Source: Oryzicola mucosus (GTDB lineage: Bacteria > Pseudomonadota > Alphaproteobacteria > Rhizobiales > Rhizobiaceae). Taken from it: a stretch of DNA of 64,000 nucleotides. Below are positions 18,010 to 26,305 of this stretch, piece after piece. The position numbers and the translations under genes are program-made. Positions within the stretch are counted from its first letter, which is position 1, and each line of letters starts with the position of its first letter. The stretch covers positions 434,001-498,000 of the forward strand of contig NZ_JACVVX010000002.1 in the NCBI RefSeq assembly GCF_014534685.1, read 5' to 3'. Below the pieces are notes generated by a model. The model saw only the letters and a list, made by a program, of their open reading frames with translations, was not told the origin of the DNA and made no database searches.

Positions 18010-19184
18010 AACCTCGCCATCAGTTCTTCCGTCGGCCAGCCATCGACGGGCAGACCGAGCTTCATCTGCTCCTGGCGGATCGCCTCGCGGGTGTTGTTGC
18101 CCAGAATGCCGTCAATGCCGCCGACATCGTAGCCCTTGTCCTGCAGCTTCTGTTGCAGCGCCTTCATGGCATCGCCGACCAGGCCGGGCTCTGGGTTGCG
18201 CAGTTCGAAATGCGGATCGCCGGCAAGGCGCGAGGCGAGGTGGGCCGCGGTCAGCGTATAGGTCGCCGACTGGTTCCATTCGAGATAGACGTCGTAATTA
18301 TCATAGGTCAGAAAGGCCGGGCCCTTGTGCCCCATGGGAAGGACGAGACCGGCCTTCAGGCCGTTGTCCTGCAGCGGGCTGCCATCGCGGTTGGTGACGC
18401 CCCACTGGCTCCATTGCGCAATCGGCAGCTTGTTCTGTCGGCCGGTTTCCTCCCAGGGCAGTTGCTCGGGTGCGCGGACCTCCTGAATCCAGGGTTGATC
18501 GCGTTTCCAGCCGCGCGACAGAATTTTGTTGGCCGTGGTCATGATGACGTCGGGTGCGCTATTGCGCAGGTCGACAATGCCGTCGCCATCGCCATCGACG
18601 CCGCGGTTGAGGTAGTCGAGCGGCAGAATCTGCGTCTGGCCGATCTCGCCGGCCCATGCGCCGGTCACGTCGGCGGGCAGCACGCCACGGTCGATCAGCG
18701 TCAGAAGCGGCACGATGTGCTTGCGGAACAGGTCGGGGCGGCGGCAGTCATGCGCGAGCGTGACCAGCGCGCTCAGCGTATGGAAATCGCCCTGCACGGC
18801 GCCGAAATCCGTCTCCAGCGCCCAGAAGGCTGCGATGACGGGTCCCTGGACGCCGAACTCCTTGTCGGCTCGGGCGAAGACATCCGAATACTTCTGGAGA
18901 TTGGCCGCGCCGTTCTTGAGCCGGTAGGCGCTGATCATGCGGTCGGAAAATTGGGCGAAGGTCTGCGAGAAAACACCTTGTGCGCGGTCGCGCTGCAGAA
19001 CCTTGGGATCGATCTCGACGGCTGCAAGCGCCTCCAGCCCGCGTTCGCTCACGCCGGCTGCGCGGGCTTCGTCGCCCATTGTCTTTTTCCAAGCCTGGAA
19101 ATCGCCACCGCATTCCTGCGCTACGGCAGGCGAGGCAACCGCTATCATGAGGACGGTCGCCAGAATTCCTACGCGCGATGTCAT
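18006..19184 (-). CDS. Lytic murein transglycosylase (MltB/SLT_2 type) with peptidoglycan-binding domain
   Basis: A 392-residue periplasmic enzyme. Residues 1-22 are a signal peptide ending AVA before QE. The SLT_2 domain follows, with the catalytic Glu in FWALETDFG at about 124 and the GEIGQTQILPLDYL segment. A PG_binding_1 domain lies at about 335-392 (GDAMKALQQKLQ, then GILGNNTREAIR). It cleaves the MurNAc-GlcNAc bond to form 1,6-anhydro ends. Unlike E. coli MltB it has no lipobox. The next gene on the strand is the GH25 lysozyme, about 100 bases upstream. Confidence 0.92.
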   Translation of the reverse strand: MTSRVGILATVLMIAVASPAVAQECGGDFQAWKKTMGDEARAAGVSERGLEALAAVEIDPKVLQRDRAQGVFSQTFAQFSDRMISAYRLKNGAANLQKYSDVFARADKEFGVQGPVIAAFWALETDFGAVQGDFHTLSALVTLAHDCRRPDLFRKHIVPLLTLIDRGVLPADVTGAWAGEIGQTQILPLDYLNRGVDGDGDGIVDLRNSAPDVIMTTANKILSRGWKRDQPWIQEVRAPEQLPWEETGRQNKLPIAQWSQWGVTNRDGSPLQDNGLKAGLVLPMGHKGPAFLTYDNYDVYLEWNQSATYTLTAAHLASRLAGDPHFELRNPEPGLVGDAMKALQQKLQDKGYDVGGIDGILGNNTREAIRQEQMKLGLPVDGWPTEELMARL

Positions 19185-19283
19185 GGCAATCTCCTGGCCG
19201 CTTGTCGATCCGGGGCATGTGCGGGTGCACCATGGCGAAAAGCAGGCGCCGGGGGCGCTGTCAATCTATCCGTTTGCAGAATA

Positions 19284-20096
19284 TCAGCGGGTGTTGGCTT
19301 TCAGCCACTTTCGCCATTGGGCTTCAGTGCCGTTGAAGACGTTGATGTCGGCGTTCCCGGTTATGCCCGGGACGATGCCGGTGCCGGTGTACTGCCAGAA
19401 ATGGAACGGGTGGTCGCCGTAGCGCGAGGTCGGGTGGCCCGCCACGGAACGGAGCCAGTAGTGGTAGCCGTGGAAAGTGCTCAGCTTGTTGTCGTCAAAG
19501 AAGTCGATCGAGGTGTAGATGATCGGTTTCTTGCCATAGTGACGCTCGACGATGTCGAGGAACTTCTTCATTTCGCTTTGAACCGTCGCCGCGGAGGGCC
19601 GCAGCTTGCAGGTCGGCGATTGCGGGTTCCACTCCATGTCGAGCACAGGCGGAAGGGCAGACGGTTCGTTGGGAACGTTCTTGATGAACCAGCGCGCCTG
19701 ATCTTCCGCCGTGCGGCAGAAATAATAGAAATGATAGGCGCTGCGTGGCACGCCGGCTGCCTTCGACGCGCGCCAGTGTTCAGCGAAATAGTCGTCCACG
19801 CGGTCGCCGCCTTCGGTGGCCTTGATGAAGGCAAACGAAATGCCGCTGTCGCGGGCTTTTTCCCAATCGACGGACCGCTGGTATTTGGACACATCGGTGC
19901 CGTGCACGTCATAGTGCCAGGGCGCGCCGCTATCCCATGTATGCGGGTCGCTGTCGCTGAAGCGCGGCTTGCGGACCATGACCTTTGCGGCCGTGCCGCT
20001 GCCGGCGGAGGTGCCGCCAGGCGCAAGGCCCATATCGTCCACAGTCGTGCATGCGCTCAAGGCGGTCAGCAACAAAACAGCCAATAGGCGACGCAT
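19284..20096 (-). CDS. GH25-family lysozyme lipoprotein
   Basis: A 270-residue protein. The N-terminus MRRLLAVLLLTALSAC is a lipoprotein signal with Cys16, followed by a low-complexity Gly/Ala linker. The GH25 domain starts at VHGTDVSKYQRSVDW (catalytic Asp), with FIKATEGG, AYHFYYF and LDMEWNP (the second acidic pair) in family order. GH25 enzymes hydrolyse beta-1,4 MurNAc-GlcNAc bonds. GGGGAAG sits directly ahead of the ATG at 20096. It is divergent from the serine hydrolase gene. Confidence 0.9.
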   Translation of the reverse strand: MRRLLAVLLLTALSACTTVDDMGLAPGGTSAGSGTAAKVMVRKPRFSDSDPHTWDSGAPWHYDVHGTDVSKYQRSVDWEKARDSGISFAFIKATEGGDRVDDYFAEHWRASKAAGVPRSAYHFYYFCRTAEDQARWFIKNVPNEPSALPPVLDMEWNPQSPTCKLRPSAATVQSEMKKFLDIVERHYGKKPIIYTSIDFFDDNKLSTFHGYHYWLRSVAGHPTSRYGDHPFHFWQYTGTGIVPGITGNADINVFNGTEAQWRKWLKANTR

Positions 20097-20278
20097 CTTC
20101 TTCCCCCACCCCGCGCCTATCCCGTATGTTCGGAAAGGCCGTAGAAATTTCCAGGCATCGGCGGTCCGCGACTTCCGCGTGACATATCCATTGCCTGGTT
20201 CACTGATCGTCCAACATGGTTGATTTTCGGTTGATCGCACGCGACACAGTATAAACTTTGCGTGAGCGAGGGCGTAAA

Positions 20279-21658
20279 TTGCGAAAATTCCTCAAGGCTT
20301 TGCTGCTGTCCGTCCTGCTGCTCATCGTGGCTGCGGGGATATGGCTGGCTATGGCGCCGCCGGCGACCATCAAAATCGCAGCGGGCTATTCGGCAAAGAT
20401 CGTCTGCTCCAACGTGTTTCTTGCCGGCCGCGATGCGGAAGAGGTGTTGCGCGTCGACGTGCAGGCGCCGGGGCACCCGGTCCTGCGGCTGATGTCCGTC
20501 CAGGTCGACCACGACGCAAGGATCGTGACGGCGGCGCTGCTTGGTCTGTTCGGCAAGGGCGTGGCCGTTTACCGCGAGGGCCTGGGGTGTACGACCGTTC
20601 CGGAAGGCAACATGGACAGGCTTGCTGCAGCTCAGCCGGGTCCGGCAAAACCTCCGGCGGTTTCCGATGCGACGTGGCCGCAGGGCAGCCGCGTCGACAC
20701 TGCCAACGATCCCGCCGTCCGCGCACTGCTGGACGACGAGGCGATGGCGGGACCGGGGATGCGGGCCATCGTCGTGGTCCATGACGGCCGGATCGTCGGC
20801 GAGCGCTATGCCGAAGGGTTCGGCGTCGACACGCCGCTGCTGGGCTGGTCGATGACCAAGACCGTCACCGCCGCCATCATCGGCACGCTCGTTGATGCAG
20901 GCCGCATGAATGTAAGCCGCAGTGGGCTTTTTCAGGAATGGCAAGGCGACGCCAGAAGCACGATCAAAGTCTCCGATCTGATGGGAATGTCGAGCGGGCT
21001 CGAATTCAACGAGGACTATGGCGACGTCACCGACGTGACCCGCATGCTCTATCTCGAACCTGATATGGCAGGTTTTGCCGCATCCAAACCGCTCGCGGGC
21101 GGGGTTGGAGAGGTGTTTTCCTATTCCAGCGGCACGACACTCCTCCTGTCGCGGCTCTGGCAAGAGGCGGTTGGCGAGCGGCAGGCGGCAGTCGACTGGC
21201 CGCGCAAGACCCTGTTCGATCCGATCGGCATGGCAAGCGCGGTGATGGAGCCGGACGCTTCCGGAACCTATGTCGGTTCGTCCTATCTCTATGCGACCGC
21301 GCGAGACTGGGCACGGTTCGGCCAGCTTCTCCTGCAGGACGGATCCTGGAGCGGCCAGCAGATCCTGCCGCCCGGTTTCGTCGAATGGATGCGGCAGCCA
21401 GCGCCCGCGTCGCAAGGCACATATGGCTACGGCCAACTCAGTCTTTCGGGGCCGGGCGAGGCGACCCGGCGAGGCAATACCAGCGACAACGGTTTCGATT
21501 TGCCGACGGATACCTACTGGCTGCTTGGGCATGACGGGCAGTCGATTGCGATAGCGCCGTCCGCGCGTCTCGTTGTGGTTCGCCTGGGCCTTACACCCTC
21601 AAGACTTGGTTACAAGCCACAAGCTTTATTTGGAGCTCTGGCAAAAGCGATGAAATAA
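20279..21658 (+). CDS. Serine hydrolase, beta-lactamase/NylB-like (class C fold), membrane-anchored
   Basis: A 459-residue protein of the Beta-lactamase (PF00144) superfamily. An N-terminal membrane anchor covers about residues 5-26. The active-site SxxK is S191-M-T-K194 in GWSMTKT, and YSS near 290 takes the place of YxN. The arrangement resembles 6-aminohexanoate-dimer hydrolase and related esterases more than a true beta-lactamase. The start is TTG at 20279, with GAGGG 6 bases upstream; an in-frame TTG at 20258 is less likely. The periplasmic active site and cell-wall neighbours hint at an envelope role. Confidence 0.85.
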   Translation: MRKFLKALLLSVLLLIVAAGIWLAMAPPATIKIAAGYSAKIVCSNVFLAGRDAEEVLRVDVQAPGHPVLRLMSVQVDHDARIVTAALLGLFGKGVAVYREGLGCTTVPEGNMDRLAAAQPGPAKPPAVSDATWPQGSRVDTANDPAVRALLDDEAMAGPGMRAIVVVHDGRIVGERYAEGFGVDTPLLGWSMTKTVTAAIIGTLVDAGRMNVSRSGLFQEWQGDARSTIKVSDLMGMSSGLEFNEDYGDVTDVTRMLYLEPDMAGFAASKPLAGGVGEVFSYSSGTTLLLSRLWQEAVGERQAAVDWPRKTLFDPIGMASAVMEPDASGTYVGSSYLYATARDWARFGQLLLQDGSWSGQQILPPGFVEWMRQPAPASQGTYGYGQLSLSGPGEATRRGNTSDNGFDLPTDTYWLLGHDGQSIAIAPSARLVVVRLGLTPSRLGYKPQALFGALAKAMK

Positions 21659-21788
21659 TTCCTCGCTCCCCGATGACGAAATGTTACGCAGGTATAGCCT
21701 ATGTGACGAAACATATTTTCCATCAGGGCATTTACTCTCCGACCGCCTTACGAGGTGGCTTAGTGGATTTTGTAGAAGGAGAGATGTG

Positions 21789-21992
21789 ATGAGGAAACTT
21801 ATTCTTGCTTCCGTTTCGGCCGTCGCTTTGTTTGGTATTGCCGCTTGCAGCGACAGCACCGACAACACCACGACGCAGAGCGTGAACCCGCCCGCGACCG
21901 AGACACCGGCAACGCCGCCTGCAACTGATGCAGCGCCGCCCGCCGATCCCGCCCCGGCACCTGCAACGCCTCCGGCGGCTCCCGCACAGTAA
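21789..21992 (+). CDS. Small Pro/Ala/Thr-rich lipoprotein
   Basis: 67 residues: a lipoprotein signal MRKLILASVSAVALFGIAAC with lipobox Cys20, then a low-complexity tail rich in Ala, Pro and Thr, including repeated PATPPA-like units, ending PPAAPAQ. The tail looks like an extended spacer. GGAG precedes the ATG. A terminator follows 18 bases after the stop, so it is a single-gene unit. No family is recognised beyond the lipoprotein signal. Confidence 0.75.
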   Translation: MRKLILASVSAVALFGIAACSDSTDNTTTQSVNPPATETPATPPATDAAPPADPAPAPATPPAAPAQ

Positions 21993-22010
21993 TCGCGTCA
22001 GCGGTGAGAT

Positions 22011-22040
22011 AAGAAGCCCGGCCTACCAGCCGGGTTTCTT
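22011..22040. terminator. Hairpin terminator, bidirectional
   Basis: A 12-bp stem (AAGAAGCCCGGC with GCCGGGTTTCTT, one G-U pair) and 6-base loop lie between the small lipoprotein gene and the convergent DMT transporter gene. The A-rich left and T-rich right flanks allow use from both sides. Confidence 0.85.
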
Positions 22041-22050
22041 TGCGTTTGAA

Positions 22051-22965
22051 CTATGAATGCGAGGTCCGTACCGTCACTCGGGTGCGTCGACCCAACATAA
22101 CAACACCTACGACGGCGATGGCAAAGATGACGGTCGCCGGAGTGATCGGCTCACCGAGAAAAAGGGCCGCTAAGCCGATCGTCACAAAGGCCTGAATCAA
22201 TTGCACCTGGCTGACCCGCGCCATGCCGCCCATCGCAAGCCCGACATTCCATGCGAAAAAGCCCAGGAACATCGACCCGAAAGACAAATAGAGAAAAGCG
22301 CTCGCCTGAACGGCGCTCGCTTGCAGGAATGCGGGATGCCAGCTCAGGTACGCGGCGGGTAGCGAGATCGGTGCGGTTAAAACGAGGCACCAGCAGATCA
22401 CTTCCCAACCCGACATATGCCGCGACACCTTGCCGGAAATGACGTAGCCGAGGCTTGCGGAAACCGCGGCGCCAAACAACCAGACATCTCCGCCGGTCAG
22501 ATGCATTCCATTTTCATTGAGCGCGAAGCCGATAACCAGCGCGGCTCCAACCACGCCGCACACCCAGAACAGCGGTGAGGGCCTCTCGCCCGCGATAAGC
22601 GTGGCGAAAATACTGGTCAGAAGCGGGAGGATCGCAAGAACCACGCCGCCATGCGACGCCGGGACGGTCTGAAGCGCAATGGTGGAGAAGATCGGGAAGC
22701 CGAAGACCAGCAAGGCTCCGGCGAGGAGAAGATTGCCGAGATGCGCGCGCGGAAACGATTTCCGCAAAAGCGCGAGAAGCAAACCTGCTGCGATGCTGGC
22801 CATCGCGGCCCGGCCGAAGACGATGAACCAGGGGCTGAACGCTCCGAGTGCCACGCGCGTCGCCGGCAATGTTCCGCCGAAAATGGTGACGCCGAGCAGT
22901 CCCAGCGCCATTCCAACGCTCTGGCGCGATGTCGAGAGGGGCTTGCCGCCGAATTTCTGCTCCAT
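22051..22965 (-). CDS. EamA/DMT-family transporter
   Basis: A 304-residue inner-membrane protein with about ten hydrophobic helices in two EamA repeats (first from MALGLLGVTIFGGTLPATRVAL; second from GDVWLFGAAVSASLGYVISG). It ends in the basic RRTRVTVRTSHS. Members export small metabolites; the substrate is unknown. It is only distantly similar to the transporter at 15607. The start at 22965 is a choice; an ATG at 22995 (MLDATRYGSK) is also in frame. It is divergent from the djlA-like gene. Confidence 0.86.
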   Translation of the reverse strand: MEQKFGGKPLSTSRQSVGMALGLLGVTIFGGTLPATRVALGAFSPWFIVFGRAAMASIAAGLLLALLRKSFPRAHLGNLLLAGALLVFGFPIFSTIALQTVPASHGGVVLAILPLLTSIFATLIAGERPSPLFWVCGVVGAALVIGFALNENGMHLTGGDVWLFGAAVSASLGYVISGKVSRHMSGWEVICWCLVLTAPISLPAAYLSWHPAFLQASAVQASAFLYLSFGSMFLGFFAWNVGLAMGGMARVSQVQLIQAFVTIGLAALFLGEPITPATVIFAIAVVGVVMLGRRTRVTVRTSHS

Positions 22966-23103
22966 TTTCGAGCCGTATCTTGTCGCGTCCAGCATGTATT
23001 GATGAATCGCTTGGACCAGCCGCCTCGGTCGCGGAAAGCTGGCGATGGTATTTATTTGTTCATCCGGGTTTTCTCCTTCTTCGTCAGGCACTAAGAAACC
23101 GAA

Positions 23104-23823
23104 ATGTCGATCTGGAACAGTATCAGCGAGTTCATCGCCTACATTTCCAATGCCGCTTCCGCCGGTATGGCGGACGTGGTGGACGCCGTGCGTTCGCGAT
23201 TTGCCGCTAATGCCGATCTTCGCAGGCGCGTGGCTTTTTCGGTGGCGATGATCGCGCTGTCGGCAAAGATGGCGAAGGCGGACGGCGTCGTCACCCAGGA
23301 CGAGATCCGCGCTTTCCATGAAATCTTCGAGGTTCCGGCGCGGGAACAGCGCAATGTCGCGCGGCTTTACGATATCGCCAAGCAGGATGTCGCCGGCTTT
23401 GAGATTTACGCCGCGCGCATGGCCAGATTGTGCGGCTCGGGCAAGGAAAATTGCCCGGTGCTTGAGGATATCCTCGACGGGCTGTTCCATATCGCAAAAG
23501 CTGACGGCGCGATGCACGAGTTGGAAGGCACCTTCCTTCGCGAGGTCGCAACCGTGTTCAAGATCAGCGAGGCGCATTACGAAACCATCCTCGCACGGCA
23601 TATCGACCTGGGGCAGGCCGACCCATGGCGCGTGCTGGGTATCGAACGCGGACAGCCCTTCGCGGATGTGAAGAAGCAGTATCGAAAGCTGGTGGCCAAC
23701 AACCACCCCGACAAACTCATCGCGCGCGGTCTTCCGGAAGAATTCATCCGCATCGCGACGACCCGCATTGCCGCGATCAACGCCGCCTATGAGATGATCG
23801 AGCGCGGGCTCAAGCCTGCATGA
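23104..23823 (+). CDS. djlA: DjlA-like co-chaperone (TerB plus J domain)
   Basis: A 239-residue protein. A TerB-like helical domain at about 40-155 has acidic KADG motifs (58-61 and 132-135), and a C-terminal J domain at about 172-239 has the essential HPD at 201-203 (NNHPDK). The J domain stimulates DnaK ATPase. Unlike E. coli DjlA there is no clear N-terminal membrane helix, so it may be soluble. The stop overlaps the ATG of the amidase gene (ATGA), an arrangement that suggests joint expression. Confidence 0.88.
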   Translation: MSIWNSISEFIAYISNAASAGMADVVDAVRSRFAANADLRRRVAFSVAMIALSAKMAKADGVVTQDEIRAFHEIFEVPAREQRNVARLYDIAKQDVAGFEIYAARMARLCGSGKENCPVLEDILDGLFHIAKADGAMHELEGTFLREVATVFKISEAHYETILARHIDLGQADPWRVLGIERGQPFADVKKQYRKLVANNHPDKLIARGLPEEFIRIATTRIAAINAAYEMIERGLKPA

Positions 23824-24587
23824 CCGGCTTTGTGCCCGATCATGTGGGAGCCGAGGTGAGGGTATCGCCCAATTTCGGACCGCGCAGGGGGCCTTTCCGT
23901 CCGGATATGATCGTGCTGCACTATACCGGCATGGAAAGCGGAGATGGCGCGGAAGCGTGGCTGTGCAATCCGGCCAGTGAAGTTTCCAGCCATTATATCG
24001 TCCATGAGGACGGCCGCATCGTCCAGATGGTGCGCGAGAGCGACCGCGCCTGGCACGCCGGCAAGAGTTCCTGGCGCGGCCATACGGACATCAATTCCAG
24101 TTCGGTCGGCATCGAGATCGTCAATCCCGGCCATGCCTTCGGCTATCCGGCATTCCCGAAGCGTCAGATCGAGGCCGTCATTGCCCTGTGCAAAGGAATT
24201 GTGGCGCGGCATGCCATCGGGGAGGAGCGCATTTTGGCGCATTCGGATATCGCCCCGGGCCGAAAAGTCGATCCCGGCGAAAAATTTCCGTGGCGGATTC
24301 TAGCGGATCAAGGCCTTGGGGTTTGGCTGCGGCCGTCGCCACGCGGCAAGGGAACCGTGCTGCGCGAGGGCGACGAGGGAGCCGCGGTCGAGGAGTTGCA
24401 GTCGATGCTCGCGCTCTATGGATATGGACTTGAAATCACGGGCGTTTTCGATGAACGGACCGGCATCGTCGTGCAGGCTTTTCAGCGCCACTTTAGGCCG
24501 CGTCTCATCGACGGCGTCGCCGATAGATCGACTTTGATGACCTTGCGTCGTCTTCTCAATCGGGTGCCTTTCAGTCGAATTCTGTAG
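23820..24587 (+). CDS. N-acetylmuramoyl-L-alanine amidase (AmiD/Amidase_2) with peptidoglycan-binding domain
   Basis: A 255-residue enzyme. The Amidase_2 domain has zinc His34 in VLHYTGM, SSHYIVHEDG, WHAGKSSW, and the later His in LAHSDIAPGRKVDPG, as in AmiD and AmpD. A PG_binding_1 domain lies at about 175-240. It cleaves the lactyl-L-Ala bond, possibly on anhydro-muropeptides. No signal peptide is visible, which favours a cytoplasmic AmpD-like recycling role; non-classical export cannot be excluded. It overlaps the djlA-like gene by 4 bases. Confidence 0.88.
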   Translation: MTGFVPDHVGAEVRVSPNFGPRRGPFRPDMIVLHYTGMESGDGAEAWLCNPASEVSSHYIVHEDGRIVQMVRESDRAWHAGKSSWRGHTDINSSSVGIEIVNPGHAFGYPAFPKRQIEAVIALCKGIVARHAIGEERILAHSDIAPGRKVDPGEKFPWRILADQGLGVWLRPSPRGKGTVLREGDEGAAVEELQSMLALYGYGLEITGVFDERTGIVVQAFQRHFRPRLIDGVADRSTLMTLRRLLNRVPFSRIL

Positions 24588-24692
24588 CCAATAAGATTAC
24601 AAAATGAAATGGAAAGTGATTGGCAAGGTCATCTTTGGCGCTCAATCAATCTTAAAAGCCTTATCCCGCAAGTGCTGGACAATCTGGTGGGA

Positions 24693-24752
24693 GTTGTCCT
24701 GTCGATAATCACAAGGCGTTGTTCTTGTCTTTCAGGCAACGCTTAGGACAAC
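24693..24752 (+). promoter_or_regulatory. Nested inverted repeats in the leader of the SLT transglycosylase gene
   Basis: Outer arms GTTGTCCT (24693-24700) and AGGACAAC (24745-24752) enclose inner arms GCGTTG (24716-24721) and CAACGC (24737-24742). The right outer arm ends at the base before AAGGA (24753-24757), the ribosome site of the ATG at 24762. An RNA fold here would border or mask the ribosome site. No known riboswitch class is recognised. Confidence 0.5.
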
Positions 24753-24761
24753 AAGGACAAT

Positions 24762-25412
24762 ATGAAAAATCTTTTTGTTTTGCCGGTGGCGTTTGTTGCT
24801 GCCGCCTTTTCTTCTGCTGCCTATGCCGACTCCGCCAAGCCGGCAGCTTCCAAGACCACAGCACAAATCGAGCGCGTCAGCACGACAGCGAAAGTCGAGG
24901 AAGATGCTGACTGTCCCTATCTTTTCGGCTGCGGAAGCCGTGAGAAGAAGGTTCTCGATATCACCAAGACGGGCTCCATCGGAAGCAAGACGGGAGCCGA
25001 TGCGTCGGGTGCCGCCAAGAGCGTGGGCAAAGCCTCCAAGGTGCCTTACGCCGTGATCATCGAGCGCTATGCGTCCAGCTACGGCGTTCCGCTTTCCCTG
25101 GCGCATGCGGTGGTCAAGATCGAAAGCAACTACCGTCCCAACGCGCGCGGCAGCGCCGGCGAGGTCGGGCTGATGCAGATCAAGCCGGCGACTGCCCGCA
25201 TGATGGGCTACAGCGGTTCTACGAAGGGGCTCTACGATCCCGAGACCAACATCAAGTTCGGCATGAAGTACCTCGCCGAAGCGCATAGGCTGAGCGGTGG
25301 AGAGACCTGTGGCACCATCCTCAAATACAATGCCGGCCATGCCGCCAAGCGGATGAACCCGGTGTCGTCTTCCTATTGCGGCAAGGTAAAGGTGCAACTG
25401 GCCGGGGCCTGA
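24762..25412 (+). CDS. Lytic transglycosylase, SLT domain (family 1)
   Basis: A 216-residue secreted enzyme. Signal peptide 1-22 ends AYA before DSAK. After a low-complexity stretch and a CPYLFGCG cysteine pair, the SLT domain begins near 95. The catalytic Glu is at about 121 in VKIESNYRPNARG, and the GLMQIKPATA motif and LKYNAG follow. It cleaves glycan strands to anhydro-muropeptides. It lies just upstream of rnpB. The leader has a nested hairpin next to the ribosome site. Confidence 0.92.
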   Translation: MKNLFVLPVAFVAAAFSSAAYADSAKPAASKTTAQIERVSTTAKVEEDADCPYLFGCGSREKKVLDITKTGSIGSKTGADASGAAKSVGKASKVPYAVIIERYASSYGVPLSLAHAVVKIESNYRPNARGSAGEVGLMQIKPATARMMGYSGSTKGLYDPETNIKFGMKYLAEAHRLSGGETCGTILKYNAGHAAKRMNPVSSSYCGKVKVQLAGA

Positions 25413-25442
25413 GCGAAAACGTCTTACGGCAAGTGTTTTCGT

Positions 25443-25471
25443 TTGCGTTTTGCGACGCGACACCCTTTATA
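25443..25471 (+). promoter_or_regulatory. Predicted sigma-70 promoter of rnpB
   Basis: TTGCGT (25443-25448), a 17-base spacer and TTTATA (25466-25471) lie so that the first base of the RNase P helix P1 (25478) is 7 bases after the -10 box. Confidence 0.6.
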
Positions 25472-25477
25472 CGCGAT

Positions 25478-25873
25478 GCCAGCCGGCCGGGCGGCCGCAT
25501 CCGCAAAGTCGAAAGGCTGCGGATGAGGAAAGTCCGGGCTCCATGGAAATACGGTGCCGGTTAATGGCCGGCGGGGGCGACCCCAGGGAAAGTGCCACAG
25601 AAAGCAAACCGCCTCGGCATGCCGGGGCAAGGGTGAAAGGGTGGGGTAAGAGCCCACCGCGCGACTGGCAACAGGAGCGGCACGGTAAACCCCACCGGGA
25701 GCAAAACCGAATAGGGGCGACGCGAGGGGAAACTCTCAGGGCTGTTTCCAGCCTGTCGCCCGGGTAGGTTGCACGAGGCGTATGGCAACATGCGTCCAAG
25801 ATGAATGGTCGCCACGTTTCGCCGCTGCAAGGCGGCGAGGCCATACAGAACCCGGCTTATAGGCCGGCTGGCA
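25478..25873 (+). ncRNA. rnpB: RNase P RNA (bacterial class A)
   Basis: The catalytic RNA of RNase P, about 396 bases, which matures tRNA 5' ends. Conserved parts are visible: GAGGAAAGTCCGGGCTCC at the P4/CR-I region, ACAGAAAGCAAACCG after it, and CCCGGGTAGG with AGAACCCGGCTTAT at the 3' conserved end. The outermost P1 helix pairs GCCAGCCGGC at the start with GCCGGCTGGC (25863-25872). A T-rich AATTTTCTCCTTTT tail follows. No protein gene on either strand is needed to explain this stretch. Confidence 0.97.
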
Positions 25874-26305
25874 ATTTTCTCCTTTTCAGCCAAGGACTTA
25901 AGATTTTATGCGGGTTTTTTGATTCAAGCGCTTCAGGCGATGAATCAACCTCGTGCGCCGCTTCACCAACGTTAAGCCCGATCGGTATTCGACCGTTGTC
26001 GCTAACCGTTCGTAAACCTTAATGGAGGATAAAAACCGGGATGCCGTGAAAAGGCCGACTGGCCCGGATGGTGTCGTCCGATCCACCCCGTTCCCGTTGA
26101 CGCCCATATTGGCCCATGATATCCCATTCGGACCATCAGCACTTCGTTCCAGTACAGGGTGAAGCGTTCGCCAAACCCGCAGTCGTTTCGACTGTGGCGC
26201 GGGCCGTTCGCGCACTTGGCGAAGCGCGTGGGCCAGCGATTGGGCCGTGCTCCGAGGGCATGGCCTTGAACGAATTCCGGGGTGCGGGGGCAACCGAAAG
26301 GATCG
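25874..26305 (+). other. Long non-coding leader between rnpB and mraZ
   Basis: These 432 bases hold no convincing gene on either strand. The first 40 bases are the T-rich end of rnpB. The rest is where the promoter of the dcw cluster is expected and contains the triple TGGG array listed separately. I could not pick a clear -35/-10 pair. Confidence 0.6.
26093..26126 (-). promoter_or_regulatory. Candidate MraZ box: TGGG repeats with 10-bp spacing
   Basis: CCCA occurs at 26103, 26113 and 26123, each followed or preceded by exactly six bases, and CCCG at 26093 may be a decayed fourth unit. On the minus strand this is TGGG-N6-TGGG-N6-TGGG, the form recognised by E. coli MraZ upstream of its own gene. 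It lies 180 bases ahead of mraZ and in inverse orientation to it. Confidence 0.6.

Noticed and set aside
17964-20087. Long plus-strand open frame opposite the two murein hydrolases
   Set aside because: Both opposite-strand proteins have clear catalytic motifs and signals; the plus frame has low-complexity composition only.
25424-25893. Open frames on both strands across rnpB
   Set aside because: RNase P RNA explains the sequence, including P1 pairing and the conserved core.
25940-26040. CtrA-like TTAA sites in the mraZ leader
   Set aside because: The closest pairs of half-sites match only about six of eight bases or have the wrong spacing.
26229-26244. Two more TGGG units near mraZ considered as part of the MraZ box
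   Set aside because: Their spacing is 12 bases rather than 10 and there are only two, so chance in GC-rich sequence is likely.
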